This document shows positions 11,220-58,290 of a DNA stretch of 64,000 bases, piece by piece. Each line of letters starts with the position of its first letter. Position 1 is the first letter of the stretch. The position numbers were made by a program, and so were the translations under genes. The DNA comes from Apostichopus japonicus (Eukaryota > Echinodermata > Holothuroidea > Aspidochirotida > Stichopodidae): NCBI RefSeq assembly GCF_037975245.1, contig NC_092567.1, forward strand, positions 24,374,376 to 24,438,375. Reading direction: 5' to 3'. The notes beneath the pieces were generated by a model, which made no database searches, had not been told where the DNA came from, and was given only the letters and a program-made list of their open reading frames with translations.

Positions 11220-13113
11220 CTTATCCTTAGTGTTATTATTTTCTTATTTTGATTATTTAATATGATTATGATTAAGGGTAACAAGTTTTGTCTGTCAATA
11301 TCCAAAATACATTACAAAATATTACTAAACCAAGAAGGATAAATAAACTGGGATTTTTGGACTCAAAAGTCAGCAGGGGAAGATCAAGGATTTAACAAAG
11401 GAAGGGGGGAACCCTGGGGTCACCGTAGGGAGGGGTTGTAGGCATACACCCGAGGTTGTCTTATGTTATGCCAATTTCCTAATTTTCAATGTTTGAGTAA
11501 TTTCCCCCCCCCCCCCAAGGGATCCATACATGGTCTGGGCAGATGAAACTAAGATAGGAAGAATAAATATGTATGCATGGTGGGTAAAAGGAAGAAGACA
11601 AAGGAAACTAAGAAACAATAGACAGGATAACAATAGATGTAATAAAAAACGCAATACAATAAGGAATGCTTTACTTCCTGCAAAGCTCCAACTGGAACAC
11701 AAATCAAGGTAAAGCTGGTTAGAGTAATACCGTATCAAAATTTGTGAGGGTTTCTTTAAGGCATTGCTAATTTGTAAAACACAAGAACAATGAACTCAAG
11801 ATGATCATAATTATTGATTTATTTATTCTATTTTCACTGGATGCTCTTTCACTTGTTTATCCTTATATTTAGGACTAGATTTAATTAACTTTTATGATAA
11901 TGTATTATTATAATGTAATCTAACATTCTTTGAAGATATTGAGTAGCATAGGTTGATCCCCCCTTTCAATGGTTTTATCTTTGAGGTACCCTTTGTCATT
12001 ATCTCGACATCCCCCACCCCTTCCCCACACCTGTTCCCAACCCCTCCCCTCTAAACACAGTTTAGGGCAAGATCATGAAATAGCTTCTCTGCCTAAAGAG
12101 AGGCATTACAGCCTTTGGTCGTAAGCATTTAATAGTTTGATGCTGCTGTATTGTAAATAAATAAATAAAACATAAAAATAAAAGAGACACCCTGTTTATA
12201 CGTTATTAACTCTGTCCAAACAATGAAACATTCTAACAAGTTACTATTATTAAAGGAATATTTCTCGGTGCATCATATCACGCAATTTTGCTATTTTGCG
12301 CCCCCCATTCAAAGGATAGAGAGAGTAGCAAAAGACTCAATAATTAAGACATTTAAGGTATTAACGATAAAAAAGGAAAATTGGTAGAAAGAAAAGAATA
12401 AGAGAGATAGAGAGAGAAAAAAAAAAGACGTTCACAAAATATTATGTTTTTGTACAAAAATCAAGGTGAGGTCCCTGAGAGACTCTCAAATTTACAATGA
12501 CCACAAAAAAAAAAAAAACCAAAAAAAAAAGGCAGAGAAGGCCTATATGTGGTGCGAGAGAGAAAAAAAAAAGTTATAAATACACAAAGATAAAGGTTTT
12601 TCTTTTTACAGAACCCTCACAGTTACAAAAAGTTCCTCCTAATATAAATAAAGCTACCTTACTTGCAAAGTTCTTTCTTTTACTTCTTATGATAATGTTG
12701 CAGAGTATTTGTGGGTGGGTTAACCTGTTAGTGTCAATGGCTTTATGGTTTACCTACATATCCATATGTATGGGATTCTCATCATCCTGTATGTGGTGGG
12801 AAGGTCAAGACACTTTATATAATTTGGTGGGTGAGCAATATGTTAACCTTTTTATCCTTCTTCAAAATATGGGTATATTTTGCATTTTTCTATCAAATAT
12901 TAGACAGTCAAACTGCAAGCGTATCTATAAAACCAAAGATCTTTCACATATTGAAATATTTGCAAACATTTTACAGAAGAGGATCACAGACTTTTTCTCC
13001 CCCATTCCCCACCCCCCCCCCCAAAAAAAACAATACAATTGATAATTTTAGGAAAGTATGGGTCTTGAAATAAATATGCATATAATGTATGGAAAGATAG
13101 GCCAGTCTACATA

Positions 13114-13138
13114 ATATATATATATATATATATATATA
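13114..13138. repeat. (TA)n microsatellite
   Basis: Pure TA dinucleotide run downstream of PAX6. Confidence 0.9.
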
Positions 13139-13529
13139 GCATACAGAGTCATCAGTCATAGCAGTACTTTCGAGTGTCTTCAACTTCTCCTTGTCATTAA
13201 TCAAATCCGATCTCCCCCCCCCCCCACCCTTTCTTTTCATTTTGGCATTACTCACCGTTCGTGATACTTAATTCATTTCCTGACAGTTTTAAACCTAAGG
13301 GTTAGCCCATCCGACACTACAAGCAGTGATGTAAATTGCCAAAAACAAGAAAGGTTCCTGTTCGAATCACCTGTGCATCTTCACCTTTAAAATACTTGTA
13401 CAAGCAGTCAATTTGCTTGTTCATGCATGGTATCCCTCTAGCTGGAATTAGATGTGACAAATTCATTGATATTAACCGTGATGGATATGGGTCTGTCCTT
13501 GAGCACTGTCTGGAGATCAATCACTGACC

Positions 13530-13531
<2 letters not shown>

Positions 13532-13584
<53 letters not shown>

Positions 13585-13587
13585 CCT

Positions 13588-13610
<23 letters not shown>
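13532..13610. repeat. (TA)n microsatellite with palindromic AGGTATA ends
   Basis: About 79 bp of TA repeat interrupted by CATA and ACC. The array is flanked by CAGGTATATA on the left and TATAGGTAG on the right. Confidence 0.9.
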
Positions 13611-13619
<9 letters not shown>

Positions 13620-14492
13620 AGACAAGTCAACAAATGGTGAATAAAATTAACAATAGACAATTTTGGTTTAAAGTGTTTTAGGCAGAACAGTGTCGTCACC
13701 TTGTATTGAAAGCAAGGGGTCTTCTGCGAGGTATTTTAATTGAGCTGGTCGATGGATGACAAATGCCATCTTAAGTTATTCATTTGACCAGTAGATTTGC
13801 TCAGACCTACTTACAGTGAAGCCAATATTTAAATGTGGATGCCGTACAGTTGCATGTGGACTAATGCATGGCATGGATTTAATCTTGCCTTCATTCATGC
13901 ATATTAGGAAATGCACAAACAACTTAACACCAACAATGTTTTCTTTATCCTCTTGTTTTCATTTCTTAATCTGACTTGTAGAAAACCCAAGGAGAATTTT
14001 TTGGTACAGACAGAGGGGGGTAAGGTGATAACAGGCAGCTGTAAGGTTGAGTTCAGCACCAAGGGAGAACGATAAAAATTGACGTGAGAAATCTCAAGTC
14101 CTGCAACATCTTCTCCTCGTCTAGATTGCAACTGGTCTTTCTTGTTCATGAGGTCACATGTTCGTTAATGAATATTCATAAAGTGATATCCCGTTCGTCA
14201 GCAATCGTGTTCACGGACCAGTTAGCCGGCTCTTGATGGATTCTTCTCCATAGAGGATGCTCGGCTAAAAAAAAATATCATTTCTGATACAGAGGGACTC
14301 TTGTCGACGTGTGCTTGCATGGACTAGTTTTTCCGTAGGTAACAAATCTAGTTCCTTTCATCAAACAATCCCTCCTGCATAAAATGTATCTCTTTGCTTA
14401 TTTTTCACTCCTCCTTCACAGACAAGCTTCCCCTGAATTGAGACACAGCTAGTGGATCATTGCTGATGATGATGTTTGTAGAGAGGCCACCC

Positions 14493-46780
<32,288 letters not shown>

Positions 46781-49700
46781 CTATATATAGGAAGAGAGAG
46801 AGAGAGCATAAAACAAAAGGATGTAATTAGTGAATCGAACGATTTCAGGAGATCTGCGTCACGCGTTCTGACCTGACGTCAAAGCTGACAAATTATTAGG
46901 CTTGGAGGAAATTATTTGAAGTTCACGAACAATTTATGGCATGCTAAGAATTCCTGAAAAATTGTATGCAAAAGGCTCAACTGAAAGTAAAAAATTGAAT
47001 CTCTTCCACCAAGACAAATGAAACATGTTTAACAACAATGTCTTCATAAAATCCTCCCTTCCATCAAAAAAAGAAAAAAAAATAGAATGTTGAAAAAAGT
47101 TTTAAAAAGCTGATACCAATTTGGCGCTATAATTTATAATGATATCATATACTTTGTTTTACAAGTAATAAACCTTTCTAGTTTTTAGTTAAATTTTTAG
47201 TTTTTATAATGTTGTGAAAAGTTAAGGAATTAAGATTCCATTTTCGTTCATTTATGTTCAACAAAGGAATGAATTAAAATACAAAAAGACATTCAGTTTC
47301 ACAAACAAACACACACAAAGACACACACATGTATAATAATAAATCAAATCATGACAAATCATAACGAAAACAAAAACAGACAATGAGAAGAGCGAGAAAA
47401 GAAAAGAAAGCGAACAACCAGAGTCAAATAGAGAAGAAAAATACACGATTAAAAGAAAAGCTGCGTTATAAAAGAAGTCTTTTGAATATTAAGTATTATA
47501 TCCTTAAACGATTTGCTTCCATCTATTATGGATTAATAGGAAGTTAAGTTATATTCACGGCACCAACCCCCCCCCCCCTCTATCTCTATTTCTCTCTCCA
47601 CCTCTACGCGGAAGAATTCCTTCTTCAGCCTACATGGAGAATCGCTACAGTTCCTTGTTTCAGGCCTGAGTAGTCATTATTGGCCAAGGGCGGTTCGGTT
47701 TGGTTGTTCATAATTCTAACGATCGTTAAAGTTTCTTTTTCATTGAGTAAAAGAGAAGTAAAATAAAAATTTGGCCTGTAAAATCACATCAGCATAATTC
47801 ACTAGTCAAATATAATATGCGTTTATTTATCTATTTACTCCAGCAAAACGCTCCCAGATAGATTTAAAAGCTATGTACATCACACAGCTGAATGGGTGTA
47901 CCACGCTATTATAAATTATCATTTATCACTTTGACAGGGAAAATAGAATAACAGAAACGAATAAAGAAGTTGTTTTTTCACGCTCAAACTGATAACGTTA
48001 TTTCACAGAACAGAGGTTTTTAACTCATCCATGGAGAAACAGCCAACAGTGAACTTCAAGCCTCCCGGCGATAACGGCTATAAGTGTATAGCAGGGACCG
48101 GCACTTGCGCTTTAGACTGAAGCTTGAAATAGTTCTTCTCTTTATCTCAAAATTAAAGATTTGTTTTACAAGAAGAGGAAGAATAAGGAACCAAATAGAT
48201 GATATAAGGTTTTCTAAAAGAAAAAAAAAGAATTTTTTACTTCAAACAGGATAAAAGTGGAAGGGAAAGTTGTGTAGAAAAGTAGGTTGAAGCAATGGGA
48301 TGAATTGAGATAATGGAAGTTTAATGAAGAAAGCCATTCAGTGTTAAAAGTTTATTTCAGTCAGCCCAAGTAAGGCAATTTTCAACAAACGGTCAATGAA
48401 GCCAATTAAACAACGAACGTAATATTACAGAAAATGTCTCCTCCCTCGCGCCCCCCGCTCTCCAATTAAAAAAAGGGCAAAAGATAATTAAAAAGTCAAA
48501 TTCTGATCAATCATATGCAAATGTCAACAAGAAATGTGTCTCCCACATTCAATACATTTGTCCTTACTGGGATATACATTTGTTATACATCCTGTTGTTA
48601 AAATATAAACACTTACCAAAGTCGGGGAATAATTAAGAGGTTCAAATACTTTACAAATGTACGTTTGAAAATATTTGAACCTTTGGTTTTCAATGTAAAG
48701 CCGAACAAATTTATATTAATTATATAGCACGGATGTCAGTCATTTTTGGATATATGAATCTAATATCAAAACTTTTAAATTTCAATTTAAAATATATTTT
48801 GTTAACACGTTATCTGTTGCATAGATATACTAACAACGGAATTTTACTACTTTTTTTCTGGCTTGAAAAAGTAGTTATAGTTAATTTAAGTTTTTTATGT
48901 GTATTATTTATTTAATCAAATAAGTCTCTAACATGCATATGGTGTTAGTATTGTGTTCGTTATGAAAGCTTAATTTATTTTTCAAACAAAATCAAGAAAT
49001 TTTATAATAAAAATCCCAAGAAAAATGTGCTGAACACCATTGTAACCCTTATCACGCACCGCGCCCTTTATCTAATCCCCACCTCCCCCCTATACTTAAT
49101 AAAAAATGAGCTCAACTATGTGTCTGATTAATCGTCAAAGTGCTGCTTAAATTGATAAAATTATAAGCCGTCATTAAGGGTTCCAATTTATAATTACATA
49201 ACTATATGACATATGCTTTAACATTTTTGTGGTTGCTATTAATTCCTCTTTCATCTTTGATTTACCAAGGACGGAAGTGGGGGCGGGAGAAGGGGGGGGG
49301 TGAGGAGAGGTAGGCAGAAGAGATAGTAATGCTAACTTGTATAGTTTCGTTCAAAAAGAAACCAAAAAGAAGAAAAAGAAACAAAACAATAGAATACCAA
49401 GAATAAAACACGACCTGACTGTGCAAGCTGTAGATAACGTTGGAGCAAAGAAAATATGACACACGCCCTCAGTTTATTCAAGTAAACTTTTTCGTTTATC
49501 CCAAGTGCTGATATGTACAGTGCAGTTTATAGTTAGCTTAATATTAATCGCTTTTGTCCTCCAAATTAAGCAAACTAAAAGAAAAATTGTCAAAAAGTCT
49601 TAAAACCGCCTTTTTGGAGGTTCCGGCTATTTTCAACTATGCATGAGGAGCTCAAGTTGACAATTTAATTGTCTAAGAGAGGAACAAACGTTATAAGGAT

Positions 49701-50555
49701 TTAGTAAATAGTTTGGTGAACTTGGAACACGATTGACCTTCATTTGACCTTCTAGCATATCTTTGAGCAATATTGATGAACTCATACTTGGAGAAAAATG
49801 TGTCTTATGACGTCAAGGTCGCAAGTGTTGAGAAGAATCAAAGACACCTAAAAAAAAGCCGATATTATGATGAGATTGGTTACAAATGATTATATAAGGA
49901 ACCAGAATGCAAAAGTGCATTTTGGTTTCGATGATGTAACATGAGCAGTTTTCTTCATGAATCTGACGTAATGTATAGTGAGGGTGTACATGTTTACAAG
50001 GCAATGAAAAAGGCAATGACTCGGAAATGAATCTTTATGTATCAATATACTTAAAGGTAAGAAAATATCGAGTCGTCATGTATGACGTCATTTCCGGGAT
50101 GCAAATGAAATTTGAGGTATACTAGTTATAACCTATTGATGTTTATTCACATTTAAAGACCTTTGATATCTCCTAATTCAAATTCTTTAATCGGTTTTAT
50201 TCGGTTCTTTGTTAATAATTTCGAGAGCAATATCTTATACTGAGAAAAAAGTGCATTTACTTCGTTAGAAATGGGGGGAAAATGTAACAAAGGGGAAAAT
50301 ATTGATTCCGCAGGTGTTGAAAACCAGAAACTATATAAGACATTCGGAATATGTACTTCCGATTAAGCTTTTATATAGCTGAAGTTTGCGTTGGGTTTGT
50401 AACGTGAGACCATTCTGATTAAGCCGAGTAACATATGCAGTAAACTTACTTAATACACCCCCCCTTACCCCACCAGGGTAATGACAACTCTCAGCTCACA
50501 CTTCACTATCTGTGTGGGTATTCTCTCAATTCCAAAACGTGACAATTCACTTTTC

Positions 50556-50580
50556 AAGAGTGTTCACGGTGAACACTCTT
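50556..50580. promoter_or_regulatory. 25-bp perfect palindrome with one-base centre
   Basis: AAGAGTGTTCAC-G-GTGAACACTCTT, a 12-bp arm and exact reverse complement. The inner GTTCA/TGAAC resembles a nuclear-receptor-type inverted half-site, but the assignment is speculative. Confidence 0.4.
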
Positions 50581-53500
50581 TCCAGGAATGAATTCAGTTT
50601 CTTCATCAGAGTGAATTCTTGTAAGATTAAAGTCCTACATAGTGAAGGCACATCTAACTATGTATGGGTTGACTTCGCAACATAATACATTAACGTCCTC
50701 TCCTCAAAAAGGCGAAAATCTTGGACGCTCCCCCAAATCATTGATTTTCACTCTTTTCGTTTGTTTCTGATCAGCGAAGTGAAAACCGTCTTATCTGATA
50801 TTACATATATTTTGGGTATCCCATGATTTCTATATATTGATTCATCGTATAAGTTCAAACCATTGAAGTTTGTAGAGCCAAACAAATTTGATCATTTCGC
50901 GGTTCGATAGTTGGTGTGCTTCTTGAAGTATTATGTTACTTCTTTCAATTTACTTAACTGAATGGATTGTGGTACCACGAGATATTATAAACATTTGATG
51001 TGCCTATATATAAACCTATCAATATGTATCAGAACTACGTTTGTATTTTGGGAATAACCGAACGAACTAAGTTATACTAACAAGAAAACGCTCTTACTTT
51101 CCCTAGCTGCTGATAACCAGAATAGGTTAAATTTGAAGGCTTCTTTTTTCTTTCGGGAGGAATGAGCGCTTAAATATGATTGGCCGGCACATGGTTTTTA
51201 AAGGAAATTAAACAAAACTGATATATTTAAAAATAGAGATGGTTTTGTTTACGAAACGCGTACTGCATAAAAAGGCAAAAACAATGCGCGCAAACAACAA
51301 AAAGAAACACAAAAGCTTAAGCTTATTGAATGCTTTGTTTTGTGGTCTGTACGTTGAACGTATGCGCTCACCGCATGACGTGATGCGACCTTCACACCTC
51401 ATACAACCATATCATAACAGTATAAAATATAGCGTTAAACTTCACCATATATGGCATATGCTATGGGCAGCTGATAACCTTAAAAAACAGGGCAAAAAGC
51501 TTGGTTCTAAAAAATTGAAATAAAAGAGGTAAGAAGAAGAAGAAAAGGTACGAGGATGAGGAAAGGAGGAAAAGACACACACACACACACACACATTTAT
51601 ACACAGGCACACATACATGCAAACAGACACGCAGAGGTGAGCGTGTTAAATGCACTTGCTAACTATATTAACAACGGATTAGAGGCTGGTATAGGGTCCC
51701 GCGTAAAGAACGGGGTATACCAGCTGATGTCGGTCTAGTTTTGAGGTTTACAAATAGAAGAGAGAGTGCGTAAGGGAGGGAGGGAGAGAGAGAAATTCTT
51801 CCAGTCCGTTAAGCTAATTACCTTCACACATTTACTAGTATATATGGTGACCTTGGAATATTGCACTTCTGTGGGGTTAGAGGGCTTGGTTATGTAACTT
51901 ATAGAATACGAATCGTTTGAAGAAATGGGTCGAAAGGTTAAACAACGTATTTATATGTAACTGAATGGAGACAATACAATATATGAAGCTCACATGTGAA
52001 CGATGCGTGTTAGTCTTCTCACGATATGTTCAGAATCGTTGTGTAACGAAAACCATATAAGGGATAAGTACCTTTAACACAAACGTCAATTTCATGCAAG
52101 AACATGTGGTAAAACTTACAATGCCAATGTTGACCGGAAGGTGAACCACCCCTCCTTCCCCACAACTCCACTCGACCCCGTTAAAGAACAAACATATTCT
52201 GAAACAGTTGAAATATTTTCGACCCCCTCAACATCTCCCCTTGTCCTCTTCACCGCCCCCCTCGTCTTTTACACTGTCCCTTCCCCTTCGCCTTCTCCTC
52301 CCTCCCCTAACTTTCTTTTCCCGTCCATATCGACCACATCGGTCTCGTCCATTGCTGTACGAGTGAATAATGTTGGATTAATTAGTTAGTGCACACTTTT
52401 AACCCGCCCGAGCCCCACCTCCACCTCCACCCCGCCTCCAACTCCAATTCTCAATTCTTCACTTTTTCATGTCCGATTGAACTCGCAAGTTCTTTTAAAT
52501 GGAAGTTAAGATGTAGTTTAGTGACGTGTACAAACTTTGATAAAGACGTGTGACAAAATAAAGACACTGAAAAGTATACTGTATAGGGTGGTATTAGAGG
52601 GATAAGAAGGTGGGGGGGGGGGTTAAGGAGTGGTAATGAGCTACCATATTTTCTCATCCTGACGTCATCAATGTCCTTCACGTTCTACTAATTTGAATTT
52701 TCAATTTCAAATTCCAATTTATAGTTCCATGACTGATTTCATGACGTGTATAAAAATATTTAAAACAAGGATTGCGAATTTTAAACTAGAACTTTGTCCA
52801 GAAACTGAGTTCAGTTTTCTGCTAGATTTTTTTGTTTCTTTTCATTATTTCTCATCCAAGATAAGAATGTTAGTTAATAAGAAGATATTTTTAACTTTTT
52901 TTTTTTGGTCATCATCATCATCATCTTTCTCTCTCTCTCTCTGGAGTCATTTCCAAATGCTTCGCTTCTCAGAGACAAAGGTGGCAAAAATAATCATTTC
53001 ATTTTCTGTTCTGTCATATATTGCGAGAAATGATTCAACATAGTCAATCCCAATCCACAAAGGGATTTGAAAAAGGAGAGTATTTTCTAGCCGTCTTTTA
53101 CCGTTGACTGGTTCACTGTATTTACCCATCTGTGCTATGGGGACTCCACGGCGGGCCTAACAAGCGTAAGGAATTAACTCCTACGATGCGTGAGGAATCC
53201 CTCTCTTGAAGTCTCATGTGTTTAGACTTCTTTATTGGAAGGACTGATAGAATAATTTCAGTCATTCTTCCACTGTTTATGCTCCTAATAGTTAAACCTA
53301 TAATATGCTAGTCGTATTATCTGCCTCTTTGATGAACTATTTCCAATTTTTGTGATTCGAGTTAAGGGATTATGACGTCATCAAAAGAATAAAGGATGAC
53401 CAAAGAAAATGGAAGGAAAAAAATGTGGTAAATAATATATAGATATTGTTATATCGACGGATCGAGAAGTTTGCATGGGTCGCGGGTGGAAAAGTTGATT

Positions 53501-53655
53501 CATCGGAGAAACAGAGGGGGGAAATGGAGACCCGTCAAAATATAAAAATTAAAACTGTGAATACTCGAGGGAAAATGAACATTAACCATGACAGGGTCAA
53601 GCAGCGTAGACAGTACACAAAGTCTCCAAGCGATATTTGTGACGTCAGAATTGGA

Positions 53656-53686
53656 AGGGTGGTGGTGGTGGTGGTGGTGGTGGTGG
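53656..53686. repeat. (GGT)n microsatellite
   Basis: Nine or ten GGT units. Confidence 0.9.
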
Positions 53687-53934
53687 GCATCAGTGCAAGG
53701 GTGGATGAATACTTGCATACTACTATACGAACGTCGTCCATTTCGTTAGTAGATATGTTGAGGATAATGATTGGATGTGGCAACTGTTGAATAGATGTTG
53801 AGAATGAGTCCGATGATGACGTTGATGATGACGTTGATGATGACGTTGAGTGACGTTGATGTTTTAATGATATACGAAACGTGTCGGGGACATTGATGAT
53901 GCGTACAGTCAAGAGGACGTCGAAAATAGTTCTA

Positions 53935-54185
<251 letters not shown>

Positions 54186-56327
54186 GATGACGATAACGTT
54201 GACGAAGACGAAGTCGATGATGAAGAAAACGACACTGCATGTGGGGATGTTGTTGTTGTTTGTTGTCGTTGTGTTGCACATGTTTTCAACAAAAACGAAG
54301 AATAGGATGACGTTTATGACCAGAATCTATGTAGTTAATAATGGTTGACCACTGACCGACGTTGACAAGAATTACCAAGCTCCGACGTTGGCTATCTCAG
54401 TGAACATGTTACCTCTTGCTATAAGGAGTACTACTGGCGATGGGTTAGAGTACCCAGTAGCCACAAGGAAGACCCATGGAGTACTCAACAGTACTCAATA
54501 GTGACGAGGGATGTCTCACATTGACAAAAATTATTTCCCACTACCGAAAACGCCCTCACTTTCTCCTATTCTGACCCAAGGCATTTATCAAACTTGCCTC
54601 AGGTTCGTTGGCAAGATAGTGAAATTGAATTCTAATTTCAAAAACCTTGCATGTGGTAAATGTCTGTCTTCGGCACGAAAAAAAATATTTAAAAAAAATA
54701 AAAAACTACACATTGTCAGCCACTGACCATGTTTTTCTCATTTCAAGAAATACTAAACAGCATATAGCAGAAGTAAATTATAGAGTTAATAATGATATAT
54801 GCAAGATGAAAGAACCCTTTATGTAATGTCGTGATGGTAAGTGGTTCTTAATCATAAAATATGGATGGAAATTCAGTCCAATATCAAAGCTGATATATCA
54901 ATGTCATAAAGTCGTAATTATCCTAGAAGATTAAACACATCAGGACTATCCCATGTCGGTTTCAATTTAAATTCGAATGAATAATTTCGTCCGGTGACAT
55001 CATTATAGTTTTTAATATCACTACTACATGCCAGGACTGGACTTATAAATGTTCCAAGGAAAACACGCAACATATATGTGTTTGTTTAATAATTTAGCCA
55101 TATTTTTGTTTTACTCCCAAAAGAAGAAGTCGCGAATTCTTAGAGGAACTTTAACTTGCAAGTATTTTTTTAACAGAAGTACTAGTCTCTGAGGCGACTC
55201 CTCGATATTACAATATGACAAAAATTCAATTCCTATCTCCACAACGCCAGCCCAATCCATTAAAATGAAAATATTGTAAAATGATACATATATGGAGCAT
55301 AAGGTTAAAGTATTTCTTAACACTGACATGCAAGCAAGCAGGGGAGCTGATTACGGCTGGAAATTTCATTCGTCGATTGAAAGAGCCCTCTGTAATTATT
55401 GTAGTGCGCGTGCGCGCTACAATTTGGCAATACTGGCAAAGTGAAGGATACCTACATGACTGGACTTTGAAACTTAAAGTTTCATATAGTCTCTGTACAT
55501 TTGCAGTTTCAGAGGCTAGCTGCCTAGCCAACTTATTCTGAGCCTGTCAAGACGCTCACAAGCGCCCTCACTTTGTAGGTACCTACATGACTACACACCC
55601 TGGAGTGTTGTCCGCCCAAACAATAACACTAATAACATCCGAAATGTTCTTCTTAATACTGCAATTTGCAGGAAAATACAGTTCTAGCTAAATAAATGCT
55701 TTTACCCAACCTTCATTGAACTCACCAACATATCCGACTGTGATAGAAAAATTGCCACCATTTTTGTTTTTGCTGTTAATGTATTGCTCACTCACAACAT
55801 GTTTTTTCGTGTCATTATTATCTTTATTACGTTCATTAATGCATTCCGATATTTCTAAATCCATGTAACATCATATCTTTGGTAATTTGTTTTAATGATG
55901 GAAACACTCATTTTGCTAGTTATCTACGTAATGCGATGACGTCATGATCAGGCAAAGCTGTTCCCGACGGAATGAAGGGAAGGGATTATGAGTCAAATTA
56001 GAGCGTAAAACCTATCGAAATAAATCTGTTCCACATCAGCTTATCACCTGATAGAGGTTAAGGAACACTAAGACGTACTTTTGATATAAAAAAAAAGAAC
56101 AAAATTGGTAAGACATGGAGAGCGTCACGTGAGCCCATTTGACTTAATGAAGACAGATAGATGATTTGGGTAAGTTCTGTAATATTGTAAACATTTTTGC
56201 ATTTCAATAACGATGGCCTGAATTGGGTTCAAATTTGCTGATGAAAATGCTCTAAGTATTGCCTGATGATTGAGAGACAAATTAAAATAGGGCCATTACC
56301 CGTTCACTTCACTAACCTATTGTATAA

Positions 56328-56331
56328 TATA

Positions 56332-56390
<59 letters not shown>
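56328..56390. repeat. (TA)n microsatellite
   Basis: TA run with one ACA interruption. Confidence 0.95.
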
Positions 56391-56394
<4 letters not shown>

Positions 56395-57221
56395 CTATTG
56401 TATTAATTTTACCGTGTTTAGTACGAATTTATTTTCATCAAGTTTAAGCAAGTAACAAACACGGAAAAAGCCCCACCCCTCCTACCCCCTCCCAAGGCCG
56501 AAATAAGGGAAAGGTAAGTGGGTCGTGCTATAACTGTTAAACAACATAACGTTTAGAAATATACCTGACATTAACATGATCGGTCATAGAGTTTCTAATT
56601 ATTATGTTAGGAAGTATCGGTTGCGATTCGACGCAATCAATTTGTGTACGAAAGTCATATGGACATTTCTATTTTTACAATTTTTTGGGCAGATTCAAAA
56701 ATACAAAATTGTCCAAGGCGAACGAACAGGTTAGTCATAAACGGATCGAGCGTATTTTGAGAAAAGAACGGGAAATGTTGTCACTTTTGTCGACATTTTC
56801 ACACAATAGATTGAAAAACAATGTTTTGGTCCGAAGGATGCAAACACGTTTATCGACTTTTGCCAAGAATACCAAAAAGAGAAACAGAAGAAGAAAACAG
56901 AGGAGGAAGAAGAAGAAGAAGAAAAAGATAAAAAAAAAAGGCCACTTCCATAACGAATATTTAGTTGTATCGGTAAAAGATACCAGAGACCGTTATTAGG
57001 GCGAGAGTTTCTGCAAAAGAGCGAACTGTCTGTGTTTTCGTAAGCATTGAAAAATATCGACCCTATAGCCTTAAAAGGTTGGATGTACTGTTCGGCCTTT
57101 GTGACAGGCAAGCGTGCTGCCTTTCTAGTACTCCCTATACGTATATGAAGTATACAACATCGCAGGCCTACTGCTGCTACCATGCACGCTATAATAATAA
57201 CAAACCATCACCACATGTACG

Positions 57222-57262
57222 CGAGAGAGAGAGAGAGAGAGAGATGTGGAGAGAGAGAGAAA
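57222..57262. repeat. (GA)n microsatellite
   Basis: GAGAGA run with a TGTG interruption. Confidence 0.85.
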
Positions 57263-58147
57263 GACAGAAAAAAAAAACTATTGATTATATTTCTGTCTGA
57301 TAAATTTAATAAACGAACTAAAGCGATGTTTTGCTATTCGCTGTTTATATCACCAATTTGTATTCAAATGATCTAACGTCTTGTACAATGCCATTGATGT
57401 AAAGGTTCTCCCAATTGAAAGAGAGAAGAAAAAAAAAAACATTTTTTGATAAAAAAAAATTGAAATTGGCATTATGATGACTAAAGAATGCATACATTTT
57501 TTTTGTTTTGTTGCTCAATTCAGGTGTATTTATTCTTGATATTTTTTGTTTGTTTTTGTTTTGCTTCCCTCTTGCCATCGATATGAGAGTTTTAGTGTAT
57601 TTGAACCCTATATAGCAAAGCGCGACGGGGTATATCTTTTCAGTCAAATTTCACACTATAATATAACGTTCAACTCTAAACTGTGCTAGGCACCTCAATG
57701 TCACAACTGCTGTCGCGTTACTAGGCAATATCCAATCAGATTCACCATTATATACGCGTTAGGTGTGAAGCCGGTCGATCCTACCACCTTAGGCTCACCA
57801 ACGCGTCGTTTTATTCAAAGCGAACCCAGAGATTACTCACTGTGTGTTGTGCTAACTTTTACGCTACATTGAAGCAGCTCACCTTAATGTATGCTCCATT
57901 TGTTGTAGTCACTTAGAAACCTTAATCTTTCAGCCACATTTAGCAAACTAAAAGAGTCGATGATTTCATCACAAATATTAAGATCTGTGTCACAATAATA
58001 AATGTAAAACGCGATCATATTCTATACTCGTTGCTCACACATACACCCGGAGTATATATTTTACACATATAGTAGATGCATTAATTCATACGTACATACA
58101 TACCTACCTACATTTACAAAAGATATCATGATGTATGAAAAAGATAC

Positions 58148-58290
<143 letters not shown>

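Larger units (their letters stand above)
8585..14492. other. ELP4-PAX6 convergent intergenic region including both 3' UTRs
   Basis: 5.9 kb between the two stop codons. Holds local duplications (8833-9290), a degenerate repeat (about 10455-10650), poly-G and poly-C tracts, (ATT)n at 11195-11219, and (TA)n at 13114-13138 and 13532-13610. I see no third gene. The 3' UTR limits of both genes are unknown. Confidence 0.75.

Noticed and set aside
12497-13042. 181-codon open frame on the + strand downstream of PAX6
   Set aside because: Starts in a Lys/Arg poly-A-driven stretch and ends in poly-C/poly-A. There is no domain and the middle is hydrophobic because of T-rich DNA. Most likely chance in an intergenic AT-rich region.
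48615-48687. Inverted repeat AGGTTCAAATA ... TATTTGAACCT
   Set aside because: 11-bp AT-rich arms with a loop of more than 20 bases; not strong enough to single out.
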